From the NCBI GenBank assembly GCA_026397895.1, contig JAPLTZ010000317.1, forward strand, positions 1 to 6,185: a stretch of DNA of 6,185 nt, written 5' to 3'. Shown in pieces: positions 4,831-6,185 of this stretch. Every line of letters starts with the position of its first letter. Within the stretch, counting starts at the first letter, position 1. The notes beneath the pieces were generated by a model. It worked only from the letters and a program-made list of their open reading frames with translations. It was not told the origin of the DNA and made no database searches. The translations under genes were made by a program, and so were the position numbers. Origin of the DNA: Verrucomicrobiota bacterium (lineage in GTDB: Bacteria > Verrucomicrobiota > Verrucomicrobiia > Limisphaerales > JAFMIX01).

Positions 4831-6185
4831 TCAATTCTCCGCCGAGTGCAATCCGCCCGTGCCGGCGCGGAAGGCGACGGCCATGCGCTCCGGGTTTTCC
4901 GGCGCGGCGGAGGCGCAGTTCCACAGGCACGCGCCGCAGTGGATGCATTTTTCGCGGTCGAAATTCGGCACGCCGTTTTCGCCGGGCGTGATGGCCTGGC
5001 CGGAACAGACCTCGACGCACAGCTTCGTGCCGCAGCGCTGGCATTGGTTCGGAAACACAAACGCGACGTGGTCGGCGTAGCCGGGCGGCGCTTGCACCTT
5101 GCCGCCGAGCAGCAGCGCGTCCTGGTGCGAGACGAGCAATTGGCCGTCGTAGGGAATCGCCGGCCAACCGGCGCGTTCCATGAGCGCGGCATGCGCGGAA
5201 ACGCCGCGCGCGTAACAGTCGTCGCGAATCGCGCGCACTTCGCCGGGCGGGATGCGGCCGCGAAAATAATCTTCGCGCGAGGGAATGCGTTCCCACGGGC
5301 GAAGCGGTTTGCCGGGCAGGACGAGCCGTCCGCCGCTCAATCCGGCCAGCGCCATGCCGATCATGCCGGTGACAACGCCACGTTGAAAACCGTCGCGGGA
5401 TTTTTCGGCGACGCGGGCTTCCGATTCCACCCAGCTCGTGCGGCGGCGGGCGACGTAGGCGGCTTCGAGATTTTCCTTCGTGAACGGCTTCTTCGCCTTG
5501 AGCAATTCGAGCACGGCTTCGGCGAGTTGCGCGCCGGTGGCCCAGGCTTCGTCCACGCCCGAGCCGGTGAGGACGTTGGTGCTGCCGCTGCCTTCGCCGA
5601 TGCGCGCGTAGCCGTCGCCGACGAGATGTGGTTCGCCGCGCCGGCCGGATTCGCCGAGCGTCTTCGCACCCCACGAACGGAGCTTGCCGCCCTTCAGGTA
5701 GCGCCAGAGATACGGGTGCAACATCCAATGCTGGAGGTAGCGGTAGGTCGTGCGAACCGGGCTGTCGAACCACGACGGCACGAAGATACCGAGCGACGCG
5801 ACGCGGTCGGGATGCACGTAGAGAAAACCAAAAATCTCCGGCTCGGGATAACCGAACGTGTGCAGCACCGTGCCGGGTTTGAGTGGCGTGTCTTCGGGCA
5901 GATCCACGACGAACTTCATGCCCACGGCCCAGTCGCGGGTGTGGTGTTCTGGTGGTAGACCGAACAGTTGGTCTAGCTGTTGGCCGATTGGGCCAACCGG
6001 GCCATCGCCAACAACTGTGAGTGCCGCGTGAATATCCATGCCGGGCGTGAAGCCGTTGCTTGGTGCGCCTTGTTTGTTCACGCCTTGATCAAGCAAGCGG
6101 ACGCCGACAACTTTTTTGTTTTCGACAAGCGCCTGACCGACGGGCGTGCCGGGCCAGATTTGAACCATGCCGGTGCTTTGCACCT
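4831..6185 (-). CDS. Electron transfer flavoprotein:quinone oxidoreductase, 5'-truncated, with eight-Cys ferredoxin domain
   Basis: ETF-QO takes electrons from reduced ETF and reduces membrane quinone, using FAD and an iron-sulfur cluster. The frame is open to the right edge, so the N-terminal FAD-binding GxGxxG part is missing. Numbering from the codon at 6183, family landmarks are PGTVLHTFGYPE, FLYVHPDRVASLGIFV, the HWMLHPYLWRYLKGGK stretch, GAKTLGESG, and GSTNVLTGSGVDEAWATGAQ, matching the FAD and glycine-rich region of mitochondrial ETF-QO. A hydrophobic segment GMIGMALAGLSGG may contact the membrane. The C-terminal ferredoxin domain has Cys381, 384, 389 and 393, then Cys413, 416, 419 and 423 (nt 4915-5043). 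Classical ETF-QO has only four, corresponding to Cys393, 413, 416 and 419. It is the first of the minus-strand ETF genes. FixC/FixX-type proteins are the nearest alternative; the fused C-terminal ferredoxin favours ETF-QO. Confidence 0.87.
   Translation of the reverse strand, partial: VQSTGMVQIWPGTPVGQALVENKKVVGVRLLDQGVNKQGAPSNGFTPGMDIHAALTVVGDGPVGPIGQQLDQLFGLPPEHHTRDWAVGMKFVVDLPEDTPLKPGTVLHTFGYPEPEIFGFLYVHPDRVASLGIFVPSWFDSPVRTTYRYLQHWMLHPYLWRYLKGGKLRSWGAKTLGESGRRGEPHLVGDGYARIGEGSGSTNVLTGSGVDEAWATGAQLAEAVLELLKAKKPFTKENLEAAYVARRRTSWVESEARVAEKSRDGFQRGVVTGMIGMALAGLSGGRLVLPGKPLRPWERIPSREDYFRGRIPPGEVRAIRDDCYARGVSAHAALMERAGWPAIPYDGQLLVSHQDALLLGGKVQAPPGYADHVAFVFPNQCQRCGTKLCVEVCSGQAITPGENGVPNFDREKCIHCGACLWNCASAAPENPERMAVAFRAGTGGLHSAEN

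Noticed and set aside
4846..5958. Long plus-strand open frame (370 codons) opposite the ETF:quinone oxidoreductase gene, and a 343-codon minus-strand frame ending at 4742
   Set aside because: Both are by-products of high third-position GC in the real gene. Their translations are Arg/Ala-rich with no recognisable motifs.

Overview
The window looks like part of a GC-rich bacterial chromosome. Short dispersed repeats, a GxxExxY-family gene and genes without clear Shine-Dalgarno sites suggest Verrucomicrobiota or a related PVC/FCB lineage. That assignment is an inference: there is no rRNA gene or lineage marker in the window.

Layout. Positions 1-915 (+) hold the 3' part of rlmN, whose protein carries an unusual insertion of about 38 residues encoded partly by a 7-bp tandem repeat. 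Positions 976-1224 (+) encode a small KTSC-domain protein. The rest reads on the minus strand, convergent with the first two genes. In transcription order it is: an ETF:quinone oxidoreductase (5' end beyond the right edge, 6185-4831), an unrecognised two-helix membrane protein (4681-3722), etfB (3562-2861), a GxxExxY / PD-(D/E)XK-like protein (2712-2323) and etfA (2280-1243).

How the genes fit together. EtfA and EtfB form the FAD-containing electron transfer flavoprotein. It takes electrons from flavoprotein dehydrogenases, such as acyl-CoA dehydrogenases, and passes them to the membrane-bound ETF:quinone oxidoreductase, which reduces quinone. The three ETF genes keep one strand and a sensible order but are split by two insertions. 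A GxxExxY cassette bounded by repeats separates etfB from etfA, and an AT-richer block with the unknown membrane gene separates the oxidoreductase from etfB.

Main points of interest. (1) The oxidoreductase has eight cysteines in its C-terminal ferredoxin domain instead of the classical four, which suggests two [4Fe-4S] clusters. (2) EtfA aligns without gaps to the classical FAD loop but has changed contact residues, and EtfB lacks a central segment. (3) Five copies of a repeat built from 9-bp units alternate in orientation between 2294 and 3597; several touch stop codons or lie just upstream of starts. No gene-free stretch exceeds 300 bases.
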